Part shown: piece by piece, positions 1 through 14,260 of the stretch
How positions within the stretch are numbered: the stretch's first letter is position 1
Layout: every line of letters begins with the position of its first letter
Source: Rhodotorula mucilaginosa
Lineage: Eukaryota > Basidiomycota > Microbotryomycetes > Sporidiobolales > Sporidiobolaceae
DNA length: 64,000 nt
Assembly: GCA_034406715.1 (NCBI GenBank)
Contig: CP137869.1
Span: 930,001 to 994,000 of the forward strand
Direction of reading: 5' to 3'
The notes under the pieces: model-generated
Told to the model about the DNA's origin: nothing
What the model saw: only the letters and a program-made list of their open reading frames with translations
Database searches by the model: none
Position numbers and translations under genes: made by a program

Positions 1-3000
1 ACCCGAGCTTGCGTCGTCGCAGGGCGTCCGACGGGACTCTCTCTCGGATGCAGACCGCCGCGCGCCTCCGGTGTCGTTTGCGGCCGAGAACGGACGAGAC
101 TCGCCGCTGTCGGCGAACGGTCACGGCGCGAATTCTCCCGCTCCCGGAACACCCTCCAACGCCGAAGAGGAGAAGCAGAGGCAAAAGCGGGAACGACTTG
201 AAGCTTGGAAGAAGAAGAAGGCTGCCGAAGCGGCGGCGGCGGCATCATCGGGTGCAGCGAGTCCGGCGCCACCAGCCTCGCCGAGATCTGCTAGCGCAGC
301 GACGCCAGTAGCGGCGCGGACTTCACCTGCACCGTCGACGATCGGGGCCAAGTCGCCAGCTCCACCTTCTCCGGCAGGTCCGAAAGCAGGTATCGCTGGT
401 CTTCCTGCCAAACCCGTCACGGCGCTCAATGCTGGTGAGTCGTCTTTTTCCGGACCGAACCCTCCTCACATGAGGAACTCGAGTTCGCGATTACTGAACA
501 TATTGGCCTGCAGCACTGCCGACGAAACCCATTTCCCTTGCCAAGCCGGCCATGAAACCCGTCGCAACGCCGGCGGCTAGTCCTGCCGATGCGACCGCAG
601 CTGCAGCGGCAGCCGCCGCCGCCATCTCGAACCGCCTTTCGTCGCTCGGGAGCGGCCGTGCCGACCCTCTCTCCGCTTCTTTACCGGCAAAGCCAGCTTT
701 CTCGCTCGGATCCGGTCCACTCCGCTCGAGCGGACTGAAGAACTCGCTCAGCATGGGTGGCGAAGACGACGGGGACGAGCGCAAGCCCGCTCTCGGCATG
801 TTCAAAATTGAAGGCGACATCGACATGAATGTCGACGCGGCGGGGGACGAGAAGCTCGGCAGTGAAGACGAGGACGACGAGGAGCTGGAAGGCGGCGCCG
901 CGTACCGAGCCGACGCCAACGCCATGCGGGAAGCTCGCATGGCCGCTTTGCGCAACGCCGAGGGTCTCGATCGCGCCGAGGCGATGCACATTGACGAGAA
1001 GCCGACCACTGCTGCGGAGGGGGCCGCGGAGGAAGAGGAGGAAGAAGAAGACGAGCTCGAAGCGTTCATGAAGAGCGTACAGAAGGAAGTCAAGAACGTC
1101 GACAAAGCAGACAAGGACAAGCTCGCGACGCGGAAGGGCCAAGTCTTGCTCGAGCCGACGGATCCGGGCGAAGGCGAAGACGAGGTTGAAGAAGAAAACG
1201 AGCTCGACAAGGTCGGCGTCTCCGCGCAGGACATTCTTGCGTGCGTTCCCGCTTCTCGTCCATCTCGTCGCACACGCGGAAACACTCATGTGGTTTGATG
1301 CAGTCTCGCCGCAAAGAAGGTCAAGAAGGGCCGAGAATTGACGGCTCCTGACCACTCCAAGATCGACTACATGCCCTTCCGCAAGGCGTTCTACACCGCC
1401 CCGCCAGAAGTCGCCGAGTTGACTGAAGAGCAGGTCAAAGAACTCCGGCTCGAGCTCGATGACATCAAGGTGCGCGGTGCCGAACCGCCCAAGCCCGCGA
1501 CAAAGTGGAGCTACTTTGGTTTGCCGGCGGCCTGTATCGACGTGATCAAGAGCCTCGAGTACGCCGCTCCGACTTCGATTCAGGCACAGGCGATTCCGGC
1601 CATCATGTCGGGCCGCGACATTATCGGCGTCGCCAAGACGGGTTCCGGTAAAACGATGGCGTTCATCCTCCCCATGTTTCGGCACATCAAAGATCAGCCG
1701 CCTCTCCGACCCCTCGACGGACCGGTCGCGATGATCATGACGCCGACGCGAGAGCTCGCGACGCAGATCTACAAGGAATGCAAGCCGTTCCTGAAGGCGC
1801 TGGGGCTGCGGGTGAGAAGATCTTTCATCGGGGGCTTTCGTTGGAACCGCACTGACATGACTGCCCCTTCCTTCAGGCCTCTTGCGCGTACGGCGGCATG
1901 CCGCTCAAAGACAACATCGCCGACATGAAGCGTGGCTCCGAAGTCATCGTCTGCACGCCCGGTCGCATGATCGAGCTCCTCTCGACAAACTCGGGTCGCC
2001 TGATCAACTTGCAGCGAGTGACGTACCTCGTCCTCGACGAGGCAGACCGCATGTTCGACATGGGCTTCGAACCTCAAGTCATGAAGATCCTTGGACAAAT
2101 TCGCCCGGATCGCCAAACCGTTCTCTTCTCTGCTACGTTCCCGCGCCAGATGGAAGCGCTTGCCCGCAAAGTGCTCAAGCGACCGCTCGAGATCACCGTC
2201 GGCGGACGCTCCGTCGTGGCCGACACGATCACGCAGGTCGTCGAAGTCCGCTCGGAAGAGTCCAAGTTCAACCGGCTGCTCGAGCTGCTCGGACAACTGT
2301 TCAATGACGAGGGCGACGCGCGGGCGCTCATCTTTGTCGAGCGGCAAGAGTCAGCCGACAAGCTCTTCGTCGAGCTCAAGAACAAGAACTACACGTGTAT
2401 GCCCTTGCACGGAGGTCGCGAGCAGATCGATCGCGACCAGACCATCGTCGACTTCAAGAACGGTAGCTGTCCGATCGTCATCGCCACCTCGGTCGCGGCT
2501 CGCGGTCTCGACGTCAAGCAGCTGAAGCTCGTCGTCCAGTACGATGTCCCGAATCACATGGAGGATTACGTGCACCGCGCGGGTCGAACCGGTCGGGCCG
2601 GGAACAAGGGTACCTGCGTCACGTTCATCACCCCCGAGCAAGATAAGTACGCCATCGACGTCCTCAAGGCGCTGCAGGCATCCAACGCACCCGTTCCGAA
2701 AGAGCTCGAAGAGATGGCTAAAGGTACGTGCCACGAGCCACCCGGGCCGCGGCGTGTGACCGAGGTATTGACCTCACACCTGTACAGCCTTTGCGGACAA
2801 GGTCAAGGCCGGCAAAGCTCAGGCAGCCAGTTCTGGGTTCGGTGGTAAAGGCCTCGAACGACTCGACGAAGACCGAGACGCCGCATCTCGTGCCGAGCGC
2901 GCGGCGTACGGCGAGACCGCCGAGAAGGAACGCAAGGATCCCGAGACGGAAGCGGAAGAGGCCGAGAAGACGGCTCAGTCTGTCACGGACCTCAAAATCG

Positions 3001-3881
3001 AGGTCATGCGTGGGCCCGCGCCGAATCTCGAGCGCGGCAAGGCTGCGCCCTCGGCGGACTCTGCACCCGCTCCTGTCGATACGAAAGCCGCCGAGGAAGC
3101 TGCCAAGAAGGCCGAGGAAGAGGCTATCGCTGCAGGGTACGCCGCCAGTCCAGTCCATGGTACGTGCGCACTCAGTGCTGACCTTCTTGTTTTCTCTGCA
3201 GCAAATCGGCGGGCGCTGCCGGAGCCGCCAGTGTGTTGGCCAAGTTCAACGCGATGCTCAAGGCGAAGAAGGCTGCGGTTAAACAACAACAGCCCGAAGA
3301 CCACTCGACCGAGGCTGCGCGCCGGCGCGACCCGGACGCGACCGATTATCACGCCATCGTCTGGATCAACGACTACCCGCAAAAGGCTCGATGGAAGGTC
3401 ACCAACAAGGAGACGATGGTCCACGTGCGTCTTCTGGTCCTCTCTCGCCAGTTCTTCAACCATAAGCTGACCTAATTTTCGTGCTCATTTCAGCTCGTCG
3501 ACTCTACCGGTGCTTCGATTACCAATAAGGGCATTTTCTACGAGCCCGGAAAAGAGCCCGGCCCGAACGACTTGCCCAAGCTGCACTTGCTCATCGAGTC
3601 GAACGAGGAGTTCAGGGTGCGTCCCGTTCTGACGTGGGTGGTTTCCGAGAGCTCAAGGCTGACGCGAGAGCTCCCGATGCAGGTCCAGCATGCCATTGCC
3701 GAGATCAAGAAGGCTCTCATCGAAGGTGCCACGATGGCTCTCGAGGTGCGCCGGTTCTCTTTGTTTCAATGTACCGAGAATCACCACGCTGAAACGAGTG
3801 TACGCGTGTCTGCAGGCGGAGCAACGTCAACAAGCCGCTGGAGGCGGTGGCGCAGCAATCGGCCGCTACTCGGTCGTCTAG
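1..3881 (+). CDS. PRP5: PRP5-like DEAD-box RNA helicase (5' partial)
   Basis: Probable Prp5/DDX46 helicase, which remodels U2 snRNP at the branch site during prespliceosome assembly in the nucleus. Exons: <1..434, 514..1240, 1304..1811, 1877..2723, 2788..3136, 3202..3424, 3494..3616, 3683..3745, 3816..3881; all phases agree, giving 1112 codons in the window, and the N-terminus lies to the left. Visible in order: a charged Ala/Ser/Pro-rich N-terminus, an acidic stretch, the Q-motif region, motif [41 protein letters not shown], and [10 protein letters not shown], then a Glu/Lys-rich linker and a C-terminal region with [20 protein letters not shown], as in Prp5/DDX46 proteins. The C-terminal extension separates it from Dbp2-type helicases. 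Confidence 0.9.
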
Positions 3882-4495
3882 GTATCTATTTCCCCTCAAA
3901 GCCCGTTTGCTACTTGTTCTGTGCGAATGCCGATACGTTGAACCTCACTGTTTGCCGCGTCCGAGGTACGGAGCAGCTCGGTTTCAACCGGCGAGAGTAC
4001 GGTTCCTCTCTTTCATCGTTGCTTCGCCCGTGATTCGCTACACGCTATAATGACGCGCTCACTTGGCCGCCGAGAATATCTATTTCACAGCGTGTGTGTC
4101 TACACACTCAGCATTCAGGTACGCCCGCTCGTCGAGCAGATTGTTGTCGTGCTGAAGGAAACCTTGGCTTCTTCGTGAGCAACGGAGCCTGCTGCTTCGG
4201 CAACGGGAGACTTTCTCCATAGTGCCTTAATGTCAAGGTGCGTCTGTGTTCTAGCTACATGCTCTTCTGTTGGAATGAAAAGGACTCGTTCTCCCTCGAG
4301 AGCAATTCCGGATGTTTTCGCTTTCTCTCCCGGGTGTTCCCCGACCTCAAGAGTCCTATACCCTCGTCGGGCTTTGTCATACTTAGGCCAACAGTGCGGC
4401 TGCGAGCCATTGTCCTGACAAACCAATTTTCGCTCGTCATCGTCGCCGCTCGTCGCGACGCGTTGAGACGCTCCTTCTCGGGTATTTTGTTAAGC
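3882..4495. other. intergenic, PRP5 to DHFR
   Basis: About 610 bp between two same-strand genes. Only short open frames are present and none shows family signatures. It presumably holds the PRP5 3' UTR and the DHFR promoter and 5' UTR. The DHFR frame stays open upstream to about 4238, so a longer N-terminus cannot be excluded. Confidence 0.5.
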
Positions 4496-5333
4496 ATGCC
4501 GGACGAGATGCGGCCAGTGAGTCTTGCAACTATCGCGAACATTTTCAACTCTGCAGACTGCTCACCTGGAAGTGCCCAGCAGCTCCCGCTGACGCTCATC
4601 GTCGCTGCGACGCCTTCCAACGCGATCGGCCGCAACTCGACGCTGCCATGGCGGCTCTCGCAAGAGATGGCGTACTTTGCACGCGTCACGAAGGGTGAAG
4701 AAGGCAGCTCGAAACGAAACGCGGTGATTATGGGCCGCAAGAGCTGGGAAGGCATTCCCGCCAAGTTCCGACCATTGCCAGGGAGAACCAACATTGTCGT
4801 CAGCAGGCAGCCTTCCTTCGATTTGTGAGTGTGCGGCGGCTGCAGAGCGATGCCCTCCCCATTTTCTGACCGCTCCCTCCTCCGCGCACAGAGGAGACGC
4901 TGCCGATACCGAACTCGCTTCATCTCTTTCAGACGCCGTCGAGCGGCTGCAATCTCGGACACAGACTTCTTCCTCCGGGTCCGCGTCGCTCAATCACGCC
5001 TTCCTGATCGGGGGCGCCCAACTGTACAACGCCGCATTGCAAGAAGCCGTCGACGGGCCGCGGACCGCCCCATACTCGATAGACCGAATCCTCCTCACCC
5101 GACTCTTTACCGAATACCCCGACTGCGATACCTTCTTGCGCGACTTTGCCGCGGACAAGACTGCAGATGGTCGGCCCGTGTGGCGTCGCGCGGAGCACGG
5201 CGAACTGCAAGAGTGGGCAGGATGGGAAGTTCCGGCTGGTCGGCAGTCAGAGCGAGACAAGGCAGCCAAGGGCGACGAAGCCAAGATGGTCGAGTACGAG
5301 TACCAGATGTGGGTCAGGGATTCGAGGCAATAG
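4496..5333 (+). CDS. DFR1: dihydrofolate reductase
   Basis: NADPH-dependent reduction of dihydrofolate to tetrahydrofolate, needed for thymidylate and purine synthesis in the cytosol. Two exons, 4496..4824 and 4892..5333, joined in phase 2 (FDL|GDAAD), about 256 residues. Family landmarks: LTLIVAATPSNAIGRNSTLPWR (short: NAIGRNSTLPWRL with the substrate-loop Trp), NAVIMGRKSWEGIP, FRPLPGRTNIVVSR, then after the intron AFLIGGAQLYNAAL. The start is uncertain: ATG at 4496 and ATG at 4508 are both in frame, and 20 to 30 residues precede the first family strand. A GTGAGT...CTGCAG segment at 4517..4556 looks like an intron, but removing it breaks the frame from either ATG, so I kept it as coding. Confidence 0.9.
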
Positions 5334-5485
5334 AACCTGCATTGGCGCTTCGCCTCGCACGCAGCGCGAGGGGCAAAAGAAATCGAGAGGGGTATATATT
5401 TTGCACACGGGGATTCTGCTGCAGTAACAAACACTGAGAGCGGGTTTGTTTACTTTTCTACTGTACGTTCCAAACACAGCCCCGT

Positions 5486-8359
5486 TCACGCTTTTCGTTT
5501 CGGTTTGGCCGGCCCAGTCGGGAGTGCCGTGACCCGCTTTCTTCGCTTGCCTCCCGCGAACGAGGCCGCAGACGAATGGTCTCGACCCAAGTTGTCTTCT
5601 TTCTTGACGGCGTAGATCCGGACCTGAGTGGGGAGACGGGGTACAGTAGTCAGCGAGCTGCAGTGTGTGTGTGGAGTGAGCCGCCCAGGCAGGCACTGAC
5701 GATCCAATTCTCCGATGTAAACGCTTCCTCTGTGACGAAGCAAAAAAGGGATCGGTTAGTTGAACGTATATGATCCGAGACGTGACCTCGACGGACCGAG
5801 AGTGTCGAGCTTGATGGGGACCGGCGGGATAGTCTGTCCTCGAACGCGGTCCTGCGCAGGTCCACCTCCGTAGAGCTCGTTAAAGCTGGGCGATGCAATA
5901 TCGTAGGCTGTCAGTCCGCGACCGAAAGGCTTCAAAGGAGATCGAAAACTCACCGGTAGTAGCTCATCTTGTACATGAGACTGTTGCGCATCGTCTCGCT
6001 CGCCTGATCGTCGACGCGGTACTCTCCCCGCGGGGTAAAGTACTTTTGCTCCGTCACTTCTTCGGGCCAGATCCCTTCCGAGATGCGCACCATCCACAAA
6101 AACTTGTTGATGTCGTCGCCCGAGAAGCCGATCAGGCCGCCAAAGATGACGAGCACATAGTCGACGTCGTGCTTGCGCAGGAGCGGGTACGCCACCTCCT
6201 CGCGGACCGACATGATCTTGCCGACGGTGGCAATACTGTCCTCGTGGACTCCAGTCAGCGCTTGCGCCGTCGTCAACTTGCGAAGGAAAACGCCACACTC
6301 ACTGGGTGTTGTTCCAGGTGTTGTTGTCGACCAGTGTGGTCCGGTTCGAGAAGCCGGCAATCTGGTACCCATAGTCCCACCACGACATGACTTTGGCGTC
6401 CTCTTTGGTGTTCTGCCTGAGCCAGTAGTACGCCTCGCGGAAGTCGTCAATGATGTGCTGCGAGCCGTCCGGGCCTCGACTGGCGAGGACGACCGAAGGC
6501 GACGAGTAGGCCGTCGAGGTGACCCAGGTGCAGTGCAGGACAAAGAGGAACGAGATGAAGGTGAAGGCGACGACGGGGAGGAAGCGAGCGTCCATGCCGA
6601 GGATGCCGGTTCGGTGAGTCGAACGCGCCTTTTTGAGCGGGGTCGAAGCCCCCGCGCTCTTGCTGCCCTTCTTGGACGAGCTCGCCATCACGGAAGCGGC
6701 GACCGAGTCGAGGTCATCGCTGTTGTTGGCGGCGGCGATCGTGGCCGCCGAGTCGTCCGCCGCCGCCGCCGCCGACCTGTCGTCAGCTGCAAGCGAGCCC
6801 GAGTCGGGTTGACGGGGGTCAAGGTAGGTCTCGTAGAGGGACGACGCCGCGACGGCTCCGGCGACGCAGACGACGGGGGTCAAGGTGAGCATGAGGCGGA
6901 CCATGACTCCGGCAAAGTAGGACGCGAGGACCGAGTAGATGATGACAAAGACGTGCTCGTCGCGGAGTTCGCGGAAGCACATGTAGACGCCGGCGGGGAA
7001 GAGGTAGATGAGCATGTTCAAGTCGAAGAAGAACGACGGCCACGCGGTCGGTTGGTGCTCCGAGACGGACGAGACGAGCGGGAGGTGGATCCGCGCGTAG
7101 CCCGTGTCCCACAGGGAGTAGAACCGGCCCGTCCAAGGGGCGATCTTGCCCGACCGAGTCATGAACCAGAGTCCGCCGACGGCGAGGGCGATCCCGAGCG
7201 CGAGGAACGACTTGAAGAGGATGCGGAACTGGCGGTCCGGCACGAGCGACTTGACCAGGGTCACGAACGCGACGAGCTGCAGCAGGCCAAAGACGCCAAG
7301 CGGGCCCATGTGCTCCGACGTGAGGAGGGGGAGGAAGCCGACAAAGGGGACCTGCATCGAGGCGAGGGTGCCGATCGCGTAGAACGACGAGTAGGCCACG
7401 TAGAGGCGCGAGGTGTACCGGCCCATCAAGAGGAGGACAAAGACGTGCAACGGGAGCATGTTGGTAATAAAGGCGTATCCACCTGCGCGCGAGAGGCCGG
7501 TGTCAGCTCAACTCCCGGTACGGGTGAAACTAAGATCGCTCACCCCACGCGGCGACCATGTAAAAGTAGAACAGCGCCGTGACGGCCGACCACGCGACCG
7601 AGCCCGTCTTGACCGTCTTGATCCACAAGTAGAAAGTGATCATGAGGATGAAGATGGCGATCGCTTCGTTGTCGTAGCTGCCGGCGACACTGCGCGAGAT
7701 GTACCCGGGCGCAATTGCGATAAAGAGCGCGGCCCAGAGCCCGGTCCCTTCGCGACTGCCTTCTTTGCCGACCTCTTTTGCGAAAAAGTACGTCGCGAGG
7801 GCGGTCAGGCCTGAAAAGGCGGGCGCGAGTTGGACGCAGACTTCGCGGATGTCGACCGGGATCGAGAGGAGGTGCAGGACCTTCCAGATGGCACCGCTCG
7901 TGACCATGAGACCTGGGTAGAGCGTTCCTCCGACGACCCGACCGAGCGGGTACCATGCTGTCGGGTCGAACCAGTTCCAAAAGGCCTGCGAGGGTAGGCA
8001 GTCAGAGAGAGGGAACAAGTGGAAAAAAGTCGCATGGTACGCACATAGAAGCCCTCTTCGGTCAAGACACGAGTCGCGCGGTAGTTGAACCACGGATCGA
8101 ACCTGTGGGGGCGACAGTAGACTGTGAGTCTGCGCGTGCAAGGTCGGGGCAGGACGGGAGGGGAGGGCAGGGGAGGGCCGCACTCGTGGATGATGGACTC
8201 GAAGCGGACGACTGCAAACTCGCGGGAGGCGATTGCAGCTCCTGCGATCAAGCAGAGGATGACTGTCCGGAGGAAGGACTGTATGGTCTCGATCGTCTCG
8301 AGGGGGAGTGCAAGTGGGGGGTAGGCATAGTTGAACCTCGACGACGCGGAGGCGGCCAT
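5486..8359 (-). CDS. STT3: oligosaccharyltransferase catalytic subunit STT3
   Basis: Catalytic subunit of the ER oligosaccharyltransferase, which transfers the lipid-linked glycan to Asn in Asn-X-Ser/Thr sequons. Eight exons (minus order): 8359..8184, 8102..8045, 7985..7544, 7482..6303, 6235..5954, 5885..5797, 5729..5701, 5623..5486; 797 residues. Landmarks: [12 protein letters not shown] in the first luminal loop, many hydrophobic segments ([28 protein letters not shown]), the catalytic-domain signature [45 protein letters not shown], and [14 protein letters not shown] near the C-terminus, followed by a Lys/Arg-rich tail. The 29-nt exon 7 and a GTCCGT donor before it are needed to keep [11 protein letters not shown]. 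It diverges from the PDI gene. Confidence 0.95.
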
Positions 8360-8868
8360 GGCGGTCTCTCGATTCCCTCAGGCGCTAGCGGAGTGGCACA
8401 GCAATGGATCTGGATGGGGAGTCCGACAGGGTCAGCACTTATGCTCTCGGCGTCGAGTCCATGTCGTGGCCTCTCTGATTGCAGCCGATGAGGTCGGCCG
8501 GGTTCCAGTCCCGCTCCCGGTGGTGTTTCGTAAGAAGCTTACCGATTGACGTTTCCCCTGCCCGAGACTTGCTCTGCAGCCGTGCGAGTGGTCGAGACGA
8601 TGGGCGAGAGCGACGGAAAGTCGACGTAGCGAGTTCGAGGCGAGTCGCGGCGTCCTCACGGCAGAGAAGGGAGGGGCGGTAAGAGCAACGGCGACCTCAA
8701 TCTCGCGAGTTTAGCAAATGTTAGAGTCTGCCGCGTCCGGTCCGCCGGGAACGTCAGCCGAGTGAACGGAAAGAGGTGGAGCGCAGCGGGTTGGCTTCGG
8801 ATGAAGTGCGCCGTAGACTCGACTCGCTTTGCTGTGGCTGCCTGATTGACGACCAGAGTGACTGCGCT
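8360..8868. promoter_or_regulatory. divergent promoter, STT3 / PDI
   Basis: About 510 bp between the STT3 ATG (minus) and the PDI ATG (plus). Both products work in the ER, so shared control is plausible, but I did not recognise a UPR-type element or a TATA box. No coding signal. Confidence 0.4.
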
Positions 8869-10250
8869 ATGAGGAACGCCCTCGCTTGCTTCCTGGCTGC
8901 TGCCCTCCTGCTCTACACGTCAGCAGTCGACGCTGCCGTCTTTCGCTCGCCGAACGTCAAGCACCTCACCTCCAAGACCTTCAAGAAAGCCGTGCACGGC
9001 TCGGACAAACTCACCGTAGCGGCCTTTGTCGCCCCGTGGTAAGTTCCACCAACTCCGGCCTGCCAAATACCGTGCTTCTCGGCGTCTTCGCCTCTGAATT
9101 CACGACGACCAATTGACGCTCCGCGCTTGCCTCGCAGGTGCGGATACTGCAAGAAACTCGCACCAGACTATGACAAGGTGGCCGACAGTCTCAAAGGCTT
9201 GGTCAACATCGGTCAGTGACCCAGGCGATGAGGGGCCGCAGCAATCTCGCCTAAACAGAGAAGAAAGACAAACACGGCGTCGCTGACACCGCCTACTAGC
9301 ACAGTCTCTGTGAATTGCGATGCAGACTTGAACAAGCCTCTCTGCGGAGAAATGGGCATCCAAGGTGCGCTCATGCCGCGCACAACGTGCCTCTTGTCGA
9401 AACGCCACCCACGCCACTGACCCGCTCGTCTCTCGCCGCAGGATTCCCGACGCTCAAGGTACCCCTTCTCCTGCCTCCGTCGCACGTCTCTGTGAGATCC
9501 GCCGCCATTCTAACTCGTGCCACACTCGCCACGATGCGCAGATTTTCCCCGGTGGCAAGGCCCCCTCACGGAGTGAGTCGCGCTTGATGCAGATCTAAAA
9601 CCCTTTCATTTCAGCAGCACGTCCTGATCCGACTCTCTTCGGTACAGACTATGACGGTCCACGAGAGGCCAAGGACATCATCGCCGCCGCGACGACGAGC
9701 ATGCCCACTTTCGTCAAGCGAGCAGCGAGTTCCGCCGAGGTCGAGGCGCTCCGAGAAAAGGTACGCGTGAGGGCCAAAGGATACGTGGAATTCAGAGCGA
9801 CCTGGACGACTGACCTCCTCCCGACTCGGGCGGGATTCAATTCGTTGTCGTCGTCGTCGCAGGCCAAATCCAAGCCAATTTCGCTCCTCTTCACCTCTGC
9901 CTCGAAAGTCACCCCGCTGTACAAAGCCCTCTCGACCGATTTCTACCGCCAGCTAGACTTTTTCGCGGCGAGGGACAGCAAAGTCGGTCAAGAGACGATG
10001 CGCGCCTTTGGAGTTGACAAGGTTCCTGCGCTGGTGGTCCTCCATGGAGACGAGGTGGCGAAATACGATGGTGCGTCCTCTCGCTCTCGAGAGAGAGTGC
10101 TTTGGAGCAGTACACCCCGTACTAATGATGTGGCGGGGGGGGGGATTATGGACAGGTCCGCTCAAGTACGAGAAGATCCGTGCTTTCCTGGAACCGTTTG
10201 CGGTGGCTCCTTCTCGATCAGGCGGCAAAGTTGCTCATGAGGAACTGTAG
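8869..10250 (+). CDS. ER protein disulfide isomerase, PDIA6/MPD1-like
   Basis: Thioredoxin-fold oxidoreductase of the ER lumen. Eight exons: 8869..9038, 9138..9216, approximate exon end at 9211; then 9305..9364, 9442..9458, 9542..9572, 9648..9760, 9863..10070, 10156..10250. N-terminal signal peptide (MRNALACFLAAALLLYTSA), then FRSPNVKHLTSKTFKK, the redox centre APWCGYCKKLAPDY (CGYC; exon 1/2 junction splits the Trp codon before it), NCDADLNKPLCGEMGIQGFP and FPGGK. A second thioredoxin-like half without CxxC follows (GVDKVPALVVLHGD). It ends in HEEL, an HDEL-like ER retention signal. One redox domain and about 250 to 260 residues fit the MPD1/PDIA6 class better than classical PDI1. Confidence 0.88.
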
Positions 10251-10356
10251 AAGCCACAAGAGATCTCGCACACGCGCAAGTCATTTTTGTCACGAGAGAA
10301 TGGATGAATGGCCGTATTGCACAGTTTGAACCGAAGTCTCCAGCAAGGTTACCTCC

Positions 10357-11233
10357 TCACACCCATTTGTCCCCGTCGGCGCCAGAACCCCGCTGCTGCT
10401 GTTTCTCGGCCGGCGGAACCCGCCCCATCGCCTTGGCCCACTGCTCGGCCCACATCTCGTCGTGCGTCTGCTGCTGCCCAACCTCTTCGCCGACCGCCGT
10501 TGCGCCGGTCGTAGTCTTCGCCGGCTCCGACGCCCGCACACGTCGGCACTCCCGCTCGCGCTCGCGGTCGTGCCAATGCCAAGGTCCCGGCGCGCGACGG
10601 TCCCAGTGTGAAGGCGACGACAGAGTGGGCGTGGAGGACCCGTCCTGGACGACGCTCCTCATGAAGCGTTCGCGGTCTTGTTCGCGGCGAGCGTAGTGGT
10701 GCTTGGTGGCGAAGAAGACGATCGCGCCGAACGCGAGGACGGGGAAGAAGAGTCTCGGTCCGCGACCGCGGCGGTGGTAGCAGGTGCGGTACATTCGCTG
10801 CTGATGGTAGGGCTCGTACGGCAACGAAGGGTGAGGAGGAAGGGGAGGGGCGGCGCCCGGAGGAGGGGGCATCACCGGTGGCGGAACTTGATGCAGGGAC
10901 GAAGACCACCCGCCCCACCACCACCTCCTGGGGCGGGCGAACGAGTCAAAGTACGACCCGTGATAGTACTGCGCCGGGTAATGCGGATGAGAGGAACCGT
11001 GCGCAGTGGACGGCGCAAAGTGAGGCTGAGGCTGAGACGACGGATGCGCCGAATGTCTGCAAGTTCCGAGATTGGGTCTTTTCGTCAGTATTGCCGCAGC
11101 TCCTGCTGATTGACCCAGTATAGCGAAAGAAAGATGCTCACGGCATGCTGCTATAGTTGGGAGCGTGAGGGTGAGGAGGAGGAGGAGCTCCCGTTGCAGC
11201 TTGAGAAGGTTCGGAGGGAGGCGGCGAGTTCAT
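10357..11233 (-). CDS. unknown proline-rich protein with one TM segment
   Basis: I do not recognise this family. Two exons, 11233..11142 and 11056..10357, give 263 residues. Seen: a Pro/His/Ser-rich N-terminal half with the aromatic stretch RPRRWWWGGWSSS, then MMPPPPGAAPPLPPHP, a basic patch, a single predicted TM helix (LFFPVLAFGAIVFFAT) and a charged C-terminal half with a possible coiled stretch (DEMWAEQWAKAMGRVPPAEK). No signal peptide. The order suggests a tail-facing single-pass or tail-anchored membrane protein, but this is inference. It is tail to tail with the PDI gene 106 bp away. High compositional bias makes remote homology hard to judge. Confidence 0.7.
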
Positions 11234-11731
11234 GTCGGTTCCGGGTCGCTTGCGGTTGATTTGCGATGAGAGTGTAATCTGGAGGAGAAAGGGAGCGATA
11301 GTCGCGTCTGTGCGCTCTTATAGGGGGGCGCAAGCCGCTGCCGAAGGCTGACGCCAACCGAAGAGAGATGTCAGTCCCGCCGAGATTGATTTTCGGCAGC
11401 TCCGCCGATTCTCCGCCGCCGCCGAAGGTCGGCGTCAGTCCCTGTCGCTTCGAAAGAACGAGTACTTACGCACGCTCGTTGCCGACCCGACCCGAGCCTG
11501 AGCCTGGCCGACCGCTGACGAAGAGACTCCTCGCAAGGTGATCGGGAAAAGCCTATGTACAGGCTACTTTTTGCAGGAGCTGTGCTACCCCCAAGTGCTA
11601 CATCTCTCGTCGCCTCGGCGAGCTCGCCACCCGGCAAGAAGCGAAAATGAAGGATAGACGATCGCGTGTCCGGTTGTCTGGCGCCATCAAAAGAGAAGAA
11701 GAAGAAGGGCGAGAAGGAAGGACGGAAACCC
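11234..11731. other. intergenic between two minus-strand genes
   Basis: About 500 bp holding the 3' end of the DAHP synthase transcript and the promoter of the one-TM protein. Short open frames only; nothing else recognised. Confidence 0.5.
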
Positions 11732-13871
<2,140 letters not shown>

Positions 13872-14260
13872 CTTGCCCTGGATCCGAGTGTAGTTGGTGG
13901 GTCAATCAGGATTCTTGCGAAAAAGTTGCGCGTGCGTGGGCGCCACGGTCTTTGATTCATTCATTGCCTCCAAACAGGGGGAACCAGGCAGCGTAAACCC
14001 CGCGGAGTTGTGCCCGTCGGGTTGCCAGCGGAACGTCAGCCGGACAATCTCGCCTCGCTCGCTCGTCACCCTAGACGCAGAACTAGAGAGACAAATCTAC
14101 CCTGGCTTGTTTGCTGAGGACGACTCTGCGCCGCGCTCCGTCAACGACACCGCTCGCCACCTCGCTCGTCCAGTTCACCTCTCTTCGCTCAACTACTACC
14201 CCAACCGATTCGCTTCGCTCTAGCTCTACCCGCCGCGCGTTCAGCCAGTCGAGCTACAAG
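13872..14260. promoter_or_regulatory. divergent promoter, DAHP synthase / GPD1
   Basis: 389 bp between two ATGs on opposite strands. From 14087 to 14260 the plus strand stays open in frame with GPD1 and encodes an Arg/Ser/Thr-rich leader without an ATG (see findings). Otherwise a pyrimidine-rich 5' UTR is likely just before the GPD1 ATG. Confidence 0.45.

Noticed and set aside
5756-5800. STT3 ending in the frame that runs to 5756
   Set aside because: That frame reads into an intron; the conserved [14 protein letters not shown] lies in two further exons ending at 5486.
6173-7582. 469-codon plus-strand open frame
   Set aside because: Antisense to the conserved STT3 exon with WWDYGY; Arg/Glu/Gly-rich composition typical of shadows of GC-rich genes.
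14111-14260. GPD1 start at 14111
   Set aside because: The codon is TTG. Kept only as a hypothesis in findings; the annotated start is the ATG at 14261.
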